DNA of 64,000 bases from Prolixibacteraceae bacterium (GTDB lineage: Bacteria > Bacteroidota > Bacteroidia > Bacteroidales > Prolixibacteraceae), in contig CP081303.1 in NCBI GenBank assembly GCA_019720755.1, positions 2,728,001 to 2,792,000 on the forward strand, given 5' to 3'. The position numbers and the translations under genes are program-made. This document shows, piece after piece, positions 1 to 10,577 of this stretch; positions within the stretch are counted from its first letter, which is position 1; each line of letters opens with the position of its first letter. A model generated the notes under the pieces. That model was given only the letters and a program-made list of their open reading frames with translations. It did not search any database and was not told where the DNA came from.

Positions 1-1
1 C

Positions 2-562
2 GATTTAAATAGAGAAAAATATTTTAATCTATACAAAAATACCCTGCATTTTGTCGACAATCAAGTCAAAGAAGTGATCGAAGAGATAAAGAAACAGCAA
101 CTTTTGGACAACACAATGATAGTCATTACAGGAGATCATGGACAGGAGTTTAACGACAATCACAAAAACTATTGGGGACATGGAGGTAATTTTACCGAGT
201 TCCAAACGCAAATACCTATGATAATTCATATTCCTGGAGTGGAACATAGATCATACGAACACTTTACTACCCACTACGACTTTGTTCCTACAATGATGCA
301 AGATATTTTTCATTGTAAGACAAAAACCTCAAGTTACTCTGTGGGGAAGAACTTCTTCTCAGAAGAGGATCGTATGCCTATCGTTATGGGAACAAAAACC
401 AATTTTGCTTTTAGAGAGAAAGACAGGATCACTTGTGTTAACTATGATGGGACATACGACCTGACGGATCTATCTCTAAATCCACTAGAAGAGGAATCCA
501 TTCACGCAAAAGCATTAAACAGTGCGCTTAAAATTACCAATCAATATTATGGGGAACAATAA
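2..562 (+). CDS. YejM-like membrane sulfatase, C-terminal part (5' end outside window)
   Basis: The open frame runs from base 2 without an upstream stop, so the gene starts outside the window and only about 186 C-terminal residues are seen. The fragment has the metal-binding stretch VITGDHGQEF, followed by WGHGGNF and a QTQIPMIIHIPG segment. This is the arrangement of the periplasmic sulfatase domain of YejM/PbgA-type proteins (alkaline phosphatase superfamily), which normally have an N-terminal membrane domain. The substrate cannot be told from this part; envelope lipid or glycan remodelling is the usual inference. A hairpin terminator follows 22 bases after the stop. A GTG at 74 is internal and is not taken as the start. 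Confidence 0.8.
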   Translation, partial: DLNREKYFNLYKNTLHFVDNQVKEVIEEIKKQQLLDNTMIVITGDHGQEFNDNHKNYWGHGGNFTEFQTQIPMIIHIPGVEHRSYEHFTTHYDFVPTMMQDIFHCKTKTSSYSVGKNFFSEEDRMPIVMGTKTNFAFREKDRITCVNYDGTYDLTDLSLNPLEEESIHAKALNSALKITNQYYGEQ

Positions 563-583
563 CCCATTTCACACAAAAACACT

Positions 584-617
584 TAGGGGGTATCCAATAG
601 GATATTCCCTTTTTTTA
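584..617 (+). terminator. Rho-independent terminator of the sulfatase gene
   Basis: The arms AGGGGGTATCC and GGATATTCCCT pair (two G-U pairs) around an AATA loop and are followed by a run of seven T. It sits directly downstream of the sulfatase stop codon. Confidence 0.75.
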
Positions 618-844
618 TCGTTTAAAAACATAGCCAATAAGAGAGCATATAAAAAAATTACGATACAATAAAAACACTCACTCCATCACTATCATAAGAT
701 AAACAGAGTGATTATCTACAACTTAAAAACATCCAACGCTTCCACTCCTTATTCCCCTTTCGAAGTATTTACATATTCGACTCTCTAAAAATCTATATCC
801 CCCTCAACACCAATAACGATCACGAGATAATATATAAAAAACGT
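618..844. other. Intergenic stretch, nothing recognised
   Basis: AT-rich sequence between two terminators. I see no open frame with coding character, no promoter box and no repeat here. Confidence 0.5.
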
Positions 845-884
845 AAAGAGGGTGCCCAAATAGATTGAACACCCTCTTTTTATT
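845..884. terminator. Terminator hairpin downstream of the beta-galactosidase gene
   Basis: The arms AAAGAGGGTG and CACCCTCTTT enclose a loop of about 15 bases. The T-rich side (TTTTTATTTT) is on the plus strand and a shorter T run is on the minus strand, so it can act in both directions. It lies 18 bases beyond the minus-strand beta-galactosidase stop. Confidence 0.6.
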
Positions 885-901
885 TTATATGATAAAATAA
901 T

Positions 902-4087
<3,186 letters not shown>

Positions 4088-4131
4088 TTAGTTGTTTTAT
4101 AAGTTTATAATTCAATCTTACTTACAAGTAT

Positions 4132-4162
4132 AATGCTTTTTATCCTTAAATAAAAAAGCATT
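4132..4162. repeat. Inverted repeat upstream of the beta-galactosidase gene
   Basis: Ten-base arms AATGCTTTTT and AAAAAGCATT with an 11-base loop, 48 bases upstream of the start codon. A TATACTTG sequence on the minus strand, resembling a Bacteroidota -7 box, abuts it. It could terminate transcription from the broken surface-protein gene upstream or act as an operator; neither can be chosen from sequence alone. Confidence 0.45.
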
Positions 4163-4305
4163 ATGATCTTAATTATGAAACTATTAATACAACAGATTAT
4201 TCACATAGTATACCTTAAATTACATGTAAAGTCTTAGTGGTAAACTTTATGCAACAATAAAGTACAACATTACGCCCTCTCTTTACCTAATCTGCTATAA
4301 AGAAA

Positions 4306-6271
4306 CTATTTTGTACCCATTACAATAAAAGTAAAGCCTCCTGTCATAATAGCACCATTAATTGGATCAATTACCTTAATGATAACACTGTTTGTAGTAA
4401 TACTCTTTATTTCCGTTGTAAAATAACGAGGACTACCCGATACTAAATTAGACACAACAACTGGTTTTTCAGAAAAACTCTGATTAAAAGTAATAATATA
4501 GTCATTGCTTCCATTTTTATTTGCAGTAAAACCAACTCCTGACACAACATTTCCACTTGAATTAACTTCTCCTTTGATAATTCGAGTAACAGATTCAACA
4601 GCTTCAACTGACCCTCCACTAGAGGAATTTGCATCTTTCCAAATAGGGACCCCATTACTCATTTATAGAACCTGACCTTCTCCCCCTGCAGGAACCAATC
4701 CCCATTCATATCCATTATAATACATCAAGTCCCCTTTTTGGTTTCCATCAATCTTGATCATTGGCGCTTCAGCAGATCCAGTTAAATTACCAGAAAGCCG
4801 AATCAATCCTTCATTATATATCGTAGCTGTCATATATGCAGGTTTGTACTCAGCAATAATATTGTGAACGTAAGCAGTAGTTGCAAATTTTGATGAAATA
4901 TCAGTAGTTCCATGTGTAAGAGTAGTAGTCCCAGGTGGCAAAATTGGGCTCCCTGTAAAAGTTGGAGAATCAATATCCGCTTTGCTTATAATATCGGTTG
5001 ATTTTATATACCCTTTGGCAGTAACGATGGCATCGACCTGAATAGGAGTTAATGTAGTATTATCTAGATACCCACTCAAATCAATAGAAGTAGCACTACC
5101 ATTACGAGTTATCTTTAAAATATCACCCTCTAACGACAAATCTTGAATCTCATTGTTCGCATCGTCATCCTGTAGATCTGCTACCTTCAGATATCCTACA
5201 GCAGCTATAATATTTTTCACCTCTTCAGTAGTAAGTTGTGTATTCTCATTATCCAAATACTTACTCAAATCAATAGAGCTAGCAGTACCGTTACGAGTTA
5301 TCTTTAAAATATCACCCTCTAACAACAAATCTTGAATCTCATTGTTCGCATCGTCATCCTGTAGATCTGCAACCTTTACATATCCTACTGCAGCGATAAT
5401 ATTTTTCACCTCTTCAGTAGTAAGTTGTGTATTCTCATTATCCAAATACTTACTCAAATCAATAGAGGTAGCGGTGCCGTTACGAGTTATCTTTAAAATA
5501 TCACCCTCTAACGACAAATCTTGAATCTCATTGTTCGCATCGTCATCCTGTAGATCTGCTACCTTCAGATATCCTACAGCTGCTACAATATTTTTTTACC
5601 TCTTCAGTAGTAAGTTGTGTATTCTCATTATCCAAATACTTACTCAAATCAATAGAGGTAGCGGTGCCGTTACGAGTTATCTTTAAAATATCACCCTCTA
5701 ACGACAAATCTTGAATCTCATTGGTAACATCACCATCTTTTTCTTTGACTGCAATATTCTCTTGATCAATAATCTGCGATGCTTGAATTACGATACCATC
5801 GGATTTGTCCCAATCAGAAAATAGCGGATCTGATTCATTTAGTGTACCACTAATAGATTCTGCCGTTTTTGCATGTAATGCATAAGGAACACTTAATAGT
5901 TGGCTCACCCCTACCAAAGTGTAGTCACTACCACCAGTAATATCTGTTTCCACTTTAATAAAGAATACCCCTTCTGCCCAATCAATATTGGAAAACGGAT
6001 CAGAAGTGCTCCCGGTTCCTATTTGAATCGAAACCAATCCATTTTTATTACTTATAATGTTATGAGTTTCTGTATAAATCGTTGCCCCTTCAACGGAAGA
6101 TTTGAGGATACTGACCTTCATACCAACTTCTTTATTAACATGCAATTCACCTTTACCATTTCGGATGACTGCTTGATAATTTATGGCTTCTGGACTTTGA
6201 GCAAATATAGAAAAGGTAGTGCTACAACTTACCATTAGTAAGAGTAAAAGCTTATGTAAAATTCTATTCAT
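4306..6271 (-). pseudogene. Repeat-rich secreted surface protein, broken by a frameshift and an in-frame stop
   Basis: The N-terminal part begins with a signal peptide (about residues 1-24, ending IFAQ) and a domain of about 160 residues (EAINYQAVIRNGKG ... SVPYALHAKTAES) typical of Bacteroidota cell-surface proteins. It is followed by 63-residue repeats (EIQDLSLEGDILKITRNG, then SIDLSKYLDNENTQLTTEEV) and a tail with a stalk-like look. Two lesions are visible. The first repeat is 190 bp instead of 189 because a homopolymer near 5590 has one base too many, shifting the frame. A TAA at 4663-4665 also separates GGEGQVL from MSNGVPIWKDA in the same frame. Without the lesions the product would be about 655 residues. 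The T9SS cargo gene lies five bases upstream in the intended operon. Sequencing error is possible for the homopolymer lesion. Confidence 0.75.
5040..5720 (-). repeat. Tandem 189-bp (63-codon) repeats inside the surface-protein gene
   Basis: The sequence ATTGTTCGCATCGTC recurs at 5152, 5341 and 5530, exactly 189 bases apart. A fourth, diverged boundary lies at 5720, 190 bases on, because of the inserted base. The copies are nearly identical in DNA, pointing to recent duplication or gene conversion. A partial, more diverged unit continues to about 5040. Confidence 0.9.
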
Positions 6272-6276
6272 ATCAA

Positions 6277-6765
6277 TTAGGTCTTTATAATCTTAAATAC
6301 TTTCAATTTTATATTTCGTCTCATGACATACAAAAAGAAAACTCCAGATAGATAAGAGCTCATTTCAACTCTTGTTTTACCTGAAGTGATACTACTGGTA
6401 CTTAGTAATTTACCTTGTGAATCGAATAATCGATAAGATAGCTGTTCATAACGATGGTTTCCACCGACTTCTATTTGCAGAAAATCTATCACAGGGTTCG
6501 GATACGCTGAAATATCGAATAAATCAATGTCTTTAACATCAACCCCTACTAAAATCAATATTTCATATGGCTGATGTACCCCACTAGAAACATATCCATT
6601 TTCTATAGAACTATTGACTACAGCTTGACCGATAGAATAACTTATTGTTGCCCCATTAATCCCCAAGATCTTTTGTCCACTACTATTACATGAACTTTGT
6701 GCAATTGCTGTAGTAGCAGAAAAGGCAAATAGCAAACATGTTAAAAAGTAAATATTCTTTATCAT
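6277..6765 (-). CDS. Secreted protein with type IX secretion C-terminal sorting domain
   Basis: A 162-residue protein with a signal peptide (ending TAIAQ) and a C-terminal T9SS type A sorting domain. The domain is recognisable from the stretch DLFDISAYPNPVIDFLQIEV, the GQSKLL-like strand and the terminal KVFKIIKT. In between there is only about 60 residues of passenger (GINGATISYSIGQAVV), a short form common upstream of surface-repeat genes in this phylum. It is exported to the periplasm and then translocated by T9SS. The start at 6765 (ATG) is preferred over an upstream in-frame TTG at 6771. It lies five bases before the broken repeat-protein gene, so the two form one transcript, and it may be an anchor or partner for that protein. 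Confidence 0.8.
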   Translation of the reverse strand: MIKNIYFLTCLLFAFSATTAIAQSSCNSSGQKILGINGATISYSIGQAVVNSSIENGYVSSGVHQPYEILILVGVDVKDIDLFDISAYPNPVIDFLQIEVGGNHRYEQLSYRLFDSQGKLLSTSSITSGKTRVEMSSYLSGVFFLYVMRRNIKLKVFKIIKT

Positions 6766-6771
6766 CCGCAA

Positions 6772-7117
6772 ATCAAGTTAAAATTTATATTTAGTTCATT
6801 AAATCAGTAGACTCTTCTTAAAAGAAACCAATATTTACCATATACATGATGAAGAAAACACTTTGAAAAAAAAACTTAAAATGATGCGAATAAATAAATT
6901 CATCCCAAGTATACAGTCCAATTGGCATGTAAGAAAAATCCGACTATTTAACTCACACAAAGAACAGACAATGTTAAAATTAGTTCAATTACTAAACCCC
7001 GAAGTCGTCTGAGGATTCATTATACACACTGAAAGAAGAAGAAAAATGACGACACAACCTGCCCCATTACCAATAAGTGAGCTTTTACTTTTCTTATTAT
7101 CTAAAATCGTTTTAAAC
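6772..7117. other. Intergenic stretch upstream of the T9SS-cargo gene
   Basis: About 350 bases of AT-rich sequence that must hold the promoter for the minus-strand T9SS-cargo operon. I could not fix a convincing -33/-7 pair and see no coding frame. Confidence 0.4.
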
Positions 7118-7158
7118 AAAAAAGAGGATACCCAACAAAATTGGATACCCTCTTTTAA
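7118..7158 (-). terminator. Strong terminator after the DUF4268 gene
   Basis: The 16-base arms AAAAGAGGATACCCAA (7120-7135) and TTGGATACCCTCTTTT (7141-7156) pair with two G-U pairs around a five-base loop. T runs on both strands make it potentially bidirectional. It lies 32 bases past the DUF4268 stop. Confidence 0.8.
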
Positions 7159-7189
7159 TATTTTGAATAGTGAATAAAATTTAAGGATA

Positions 7190-7666
7190 CTAACGGTAAA
7201 GGTGTTTCACCCTATCTTCAATCACATCTTTTATCTCTATAAAATTATCTTGAAGCCTCGTCATGTTTTCATACAAGAAATCCATAATCTTAGGCCAATG
7301 TTTTGGTTTATGAATATCCACATCTCCCATAATAATAGAGATACGTGATACCATCTGTCCATTCTCTTTCTCGTACAACAATTCCCACTCCAAAGGCTCT
7401 TCAAAGCCATCTTCTATAAGAAGTTTAAACTGCACTAAGATCTCATAAATCAACAATCTTTTATCCTCACTTTTAACAGTCACATCCAGACTCACACTTG
7501 CAAATCGGCGATCTACTTCAAAGCGCAAATCAATTTCTTTGATTCCCGTGTGATCCAACATCCATTTAGAATACACACTTCGTTCTATATTATGCTGTTT
7601 GGTATATAATTTAAAATCGTCCCAAAACTTGACAACCAAATCCCTCTTCTCTTCTCTACTATACAT
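7190..7666 (-). CDS. DUF4268 domain-containing protein
   Basis: A 158-residue protein matching the Bacteroidota DUF4268 family. The family features seen are an N-terminal FWDDFKLYTKQ helix, a middle EIDLRFEVDRRFASVSLDV strand region with acidic residues, and a C-terminal HWPKIMDFLYENMTRLQDNF helix. Related domains occur at the ends of restriction-like proteins and are suspected to be nuclease-related, but small stand-alone members like this have no established role. One base separates it from the upstream HEAT-repeat gene, so the two are co-transcribed. Confidence 0.75.
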   Translation of the reverse strand: MYSREEKRDLVVKFWDDFKLYTKQHNIERSVYSKWMLDHTGIKEIDLRFEVDRRFASVSLDVTVKSEDKRLLIYEILVQFKLLIEDGFEEPLEWELLYEKENGQMVSRISIIMGDVDIHKPKHWPKIMDFLYENMTRLQDNFIEIKDVIEDRVKHLYR

Positions 7667-7667
7667 A

Positions 7668-8207
7668 CTATGATTCGTACGACTCTGCTGGTTTAATATT
7701 TGGGATGATTTGAACTAGATCTAAAAGCAATCCCTCTTTCTCTGGGGTTGTATCTGGAATTGCTGATTCAATTAAATCAACCAAATCTTTCTTCTTGGAA
7801 TCATCCACGATGCCCTCCATGTTTTCGATCACAGTAAATGCCTCAAAAGCCACAAGGAACTCTTTATGCAAAACAAGATCAACAAAAACAGAAATATGAG
7901 GACAAAAGTCCATCCCGTTCTCCCAACATATCGACACCAAATCTTTCTGTACATCAGCATTTGGAGCTTGTTTAATAGCCTCTATAATATATGGGATTGC
8001 CTTTGTATGTTTTATATCTGCAAACAGCCCTAAGATGGAACGAACAACCAAAGAGTCGTTTGTCGAATTTAAAACACCAATCACTTCTGGAAGAAATGAA
8101 CTATCTCCATGCTCTCTCAACATTGCAATGGCTTCTGCAATTCTCTCTTGATGACCAGATTGAAGCAATGCTACAATCTCGCTCTTATTTATTCCTTTCT
8201 CTTTCAT
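7668..8207 (-). CDS. HEAT-repeat-like protein
   Basis: A 179-residue, all-helical, acidic protein with short repeating helical pairs (for example IAEAIAMLREHGDSSFLPEV and HTKAIPYIIEAIKQAP), consistent with HEAT-type repeats used as protein-binding scaffolds. There is no signal peptide or membrane segment, so it is cytoplasmic. It is widely seen in Bacteroidota near ftsY or ribosomal genes, but no function is established. It is the first gene of a two-gene unit with the DUF4268 gene and lies downstream of ftsY, separated from it by a terminator. Confidence 0.7.
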   Translation of the reverse strand: MKEKGINKSEIVALLQSGHQERIAEAIAMLREHGDSSFLPEVIGVLNSTNDSLVVRSILGLFADIKHTKAIPYIIEAIKQAPNADVQKDLVSICWENGMDFCPHISVFVDLVLHKEFLVAFEAFTVIENMEGIVDDSKKKDLVDLIESAIPDTTPEKEGLLLDLVQIIPNIKPAESYES

Positions 8208-8279
8208 AGTACTTTTAATTACAGTTGAAAAGACGAAATTGTTCGATTATACCCCCAATTCATCTCCACTTTTTTCAAC

Positions 8280-8310
8280 AAAAAAAAGAATGCTATCCAT
8301 AGCATTCTTC
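8280..8310 (-). terminator. Terminator of ftsY
   Basis: Arms AGAATGCTA (8287-8295) and TAGCATTCT (8300-8308) form a hairpin which, read on the minus strand, is followed by a run of T. It lies 24 bases past the ftsY stop. Confidence 0.8.
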
Positions 8311-8333
8311 CTATATCTAGTTCTAGAAATATA

Positions 8334-9287
8334 CTATCCAAACAACGAATCCACAAACTCATTGCGATAGAACACTTGTAGATCCTCCATACCTTCTCCA
8401 ATTCCAATATATCTCACTGGAATCTTAAACTGGTCTGAAATACCAATCACGACCCCTCCTTTGGCTGTACCGTCCAACTTAGTAACGGCCATACTTGTAA
8501 CCTCCGTAGCAGCAGTAAACTGTTTTGCTTGTTCAAAAGCATTCTGTCCAGTAGAACCGTCCAACACCAACATCACCTCATGAGGTGCATCTGGAATCAC
8601 CTTATCCATAACTCTCTTAATCTTAGACAATTCGTTCATCAGATTAATCTTATTATGAAGACGACCAGCAGTATCAATAATCACTACATCTGCATCACTA
8701 TTTAAAGCAGATGATAGTGTATCATAAGCAACAGAAGCTGGGTCCGAACCCATCTGTTGTTTTACAATAGGAACACCTACTCTCTCCGACCAAATCTGAA
8801 GTTGATCAATCGCAGCTGCACGAAATGTATCGGCAGCCCCCAACACTACTTTCTTACCAGCTTTCTTATACTGATAAGCCATCTTCCCGATTGTAGTTGT
8901 CTTTCCAACCCCATTCACCCCAACAACCATAATTACATAAGGCTTTTGTGGAAGAGGAGATTCAAAATCCAACACGGTATCTCCAGAATTATTTTCCTCT
9001 AGAAGAGATGAAATCTCGTCACGCAAAATTCCCTGCAGCTCTTTTATTCCAAGGTACTTGTCTTCAGCCACACGTTGCTCCACACGCTCAATAACCTTCA
9101 GAGTAGTATCCACTCCCACATCAGAAGTAATCAACACCTCTTCAAGATTATCCAACACCTCATCATCCACTGTTGTTTTACCAACAATAGCACGTGAAAG
9201 CTTTTTAAAGACACCCTCTTTAGTCTTTGCAAGTCCTTGATCAAGACTCTCTTTCTTCTTTTTTGAGAAAAAATCGAATATTCCCAT
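8334..9287 (-). CDS. ftsY: Signal recognition particle receptor FtsY
   Basis: FtsY is the membrane-associated SRP receptor GTPase that docks ribosome-SRP complexes to the Sec translocon. The 317-residue product has a short charged N-terminal helix, the NG-domain four-helix N region and the G1 P-loop GVNGVGKT at residues 123-130. The G2 region DTFRAAAIDQL, G3 DTAGR, G4 TKLDG and the closing GIGEG-DL segment also follow. As usual in Bacteroidota, it lacks the long acidic A domain of the E. coli protein. The start MGIFDFF at 9287 was chosen because it matches family starts; the frame extends ten codons further upstream. A -7-like promoter box lies 28 bases upstream. Confidence 0.95.
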   Translation of the reverse strand: MGIFDFFSKKKKESLDQGLAKTKEGVFKKLSRAIVGKTTVDDEVLDNLEEVLITSDVGVDTTLKVIERVEQRVAEDKYLGIKELQGILRDEISSLLEENNSGDTVLDFESPLPQKPYVIMVVGVNGVGKTTTIGKMAYQYKKAGKKVVLGAADTFRAAAIDQLQIWSERVGVPIVKQQMGSDPASVAYDTLSSALNSDADVVIIDTAGRLHNKINLMNELSKIKRVMDKVIPDAPHEVMLVLDGSTGQNAFEQAKQFTAATEVTSMAVTKLDGTAKGGVVIGISDQFKIPVRYIGIGEGMEDLQVFYRNEFVDSLFG

Positions 9288-9314
9288 TAGATATATTATT
9301 TGATGCTTATGATA

Positions 9315-9322
9315 CAAATATA
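9315..9322 (-). promoter_or_regulatory. Putative -7 box of the ftsY promoter
   Basis: Read on the minus strand this is TATATTTG, a full match to the Bacteroidota sigma-ABfr -7 consensus TAnnTTTG. It lies just after the terminator of the upstream ribosomal-protein cluster and 28 bases before the ftsY start. No clear -33 TTTG was found. Confidence 0.45.
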
Positions 9323-9339
9323 TTCAATACTTGACATAT

Positions 9340-9382
9340 AAAAAAAGCTCTTATCAATAAATAATTGATAAAAGCTTTCTTA
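9340..9382 (-). terminator. Terminator of the rpmB-rpmG-DUF4295 cluster
   Basis: Arms AAAGCTCTTATCAA (9344-9357) and TTGATAAAAGCTTT (9365-9378) with a seven-base loop. The T run is on the minus strand, 30 bases beyond the DUF4295 stop. Confidence 0.75.
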
Positions 9383-9411
9383 TTTCTTTCCTTTATAATA
9401 AAAATAGTAGA

Positions 9412-9564
9412 TTATTTCTTAAAGAAATCCTTTACTTCTTCATTAGGAACGATACTCTCAGAAAAAGTATATGAACCTGACTTCTCTGATTTCACCATCT
9501 TGATTACTTTAGCGTAACCTTTACCAGCACCTTTTTGAAGTGATGCAACTGCTTTTTTAGCCAT
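9412..9564 (-). CDS. DUF4295 small basic protein
   Basis: A 50-residue, lysine-rich protein beginning MAKKAVASLQKGAGKGYAKV and ending VKDFFKK. This is the DUF4295 family, found almost only in Bacteroidota immediately downstream of rpmG. Its position in a ribosomal-protein cluster, its size and its high positive charge suggest a ribosome-associated role, which has not been shown to my knowledge. It begins eight bases after the rpmG stop, so it is surely in the same transcript. Confidence 0.9.
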   Translation of the reverse strand: MAKKAVASLQKGAGKGYAKVIKMVKSEKSGSYTFSESIVPNEEVKDFFKK

Positions 9565-9572
9565 ACCTCAAA

Positions 9573-9755
9573 TTATTTTATTTCTCTGTGAAGAGTTACT
9601 CGTTTCAAAATCGGATTGTATTTCTTCAACTCCATACGATCTGGAGTATTCTTACGGTTCTTTGTAGTGATATAACGAGAAGTACCTGGCATACCACTCT
9701 CTTTGTGCTCAGTACACTCCAAAATCACTTGAACCCTATTACCTTTCTTAGCCAT
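9573..9755 (-). CDS. rpmG: 50S ribosomal protein L33
   Basis: A 60-residue protein matching L33 throughout ([20 protein letters not shown], then [21 protein letters not shown]). It has only one cysteine, so it is the zinc-independent form without the CxxC pairs. It is a component of the large ribosomal subunit near the E site. It lies between rpmB (14 bases upstream) and the DUF4295 gene (eight bases downstream), the standard Bacteroidota order. Confidence 0.97.
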   Translation of the reverse strand: MAKKGNRVQVILECTEHKESGMPGTSRYITTKNRKNTPDRMELKKYNPILKRVTLHREIK

Positions 9756-9769
9756 CGTCTAAGTTAAAA

Positions 9770-10012
9770 TTAAAAGTTAGTAATATAGCCTTTTTGTTGT
9801 GCATTTTTCAATGCAGCAGCTAGCCCATTTTTGTTGATAATACGCAAACCTGCTGCTGATACTTTAAGAGAGATCCAACGATCCTCCTCAGGAAGGTATA
9901 GTTTCTTTGTAAATAAGTTTACAAAAAACTTTCTTTTAGTCTTCCTGTTCGAGTGAGAAACATTATTTCCCACCATTACTTTTTTACCGGTTATCTGACA
10001 AACCTTTGACAT
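9770..10012 (-). CDS. rpmB: 50S ribosomal protein L28
   Basis: An 80-residue L28 protein, [20 protein letters not shown], with the conserved [11 protein letters not shown] segment, W and S in [13 protein letters not shown], and a terminal KGYITNF. It is a large-subunit ribosomal protein. The start was placed at the ATG at 10012; an in-frame TTG two codons upstream is less likely. It is the first gene of the rpmB-rpmG-DUF4295 operon and has a -7-type promoter box about 160 bases upstream. Confidence 0.97.
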   Translation of the reverse strand: MSKVCQITGKKVMVGNNVSHSNRKTKRKFFVNLFTKKLYLPEEDRWISLKVSAAGLRIINKNGLAAALKNAQQKGYITNF

Positions 10013-10173
10013 TGTCAATAATTTTTTATTCCGTCCTAATTCTTAATTATCCTCAAAGTCTCTATCTTTCAATAAAAGAGAAATATTCAATGTGGTTCGT
10101 CCTCCGACATCAAACACTTTTATTTCAACAATAGTTCGACTGATGAACAATATCGTTTTTAAACAACTGCGTG

Positions 10174-10181
10174 CAAATATA
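10174..10181 (-). promoter_or_regulatory. Putative -7 box of the rpmB operon promoter
   Basis: Read on the minus strand the sequence is TATATTTGCACG, an excellent match to the Bacteroidota -7 element TAnnTTTG. The nearest -33-like TTTG is about 27 bases upstream, longer than usual spacing. The implied leader before rpmB is about 155 bases. Confidence 0.5.
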
Positions 10182-10463
10182 AAGCAAATATTTGATTTAC
10201 TGATATAACAAATAAAAAAAAGTTCATTTTTTTCACTCTTTTAATAAGCTATAATCAAAAAACAACCACAATACCGCCTTCATCTACATCGAAATACAAA
10301 ATACTAAAATCTGATTCTACAAAAAACAATCTCGTATATTCATTAATTTCTATCTAAAACAAAGCCAAGTGACGATACGCTCAAGAAATCGCAACAATCA
10401 GAAATTCATTTTCCAAATTCAACACTGCTGTTAATCCACTAATTTCACCCATTAAAATTGTTC
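10182..10463. other. Intergenic stretch, nothing recognised
   Basis: AT-rich DNA between the rpmB promoter region and a long inverted repeat. No coding frame or further motif was seen. Confidence 0.4.
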
Positions 10464-10519
10464 GTGAACCTAAAACACCTAAACAAATTACTGTCTTACT
10501 TATAGGTGTTTTGGTTCAC
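10464..10519. repeat. Long inverted repeat downstream of the SNF2 helicase gene
   Basis: The left arm GTGAACCTAAAACACCTA (10464-10481) pairs with TAGGTGTTTTGGTTCAC (10503-10519) over 17 bases with one bulged T. It lies 60 bases beyond the helicase stop and probably terminates it, although the T run is short. The right arm also recurs upstream of the same gene at 14820-14840. Confidence 0.65.
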
Positions 10520-10577
10520 ACAACAAATACATCAAAAAAAAACAAACATCTAGCTTCTAGACATACGGAGCAAGAAA

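Noticed and set aside
8219-8407. 62-codon minus-strand frame over the ftsY end
   Set aside because: It overlaps the ftsY C terminus and its terminator and has no protein-like features.
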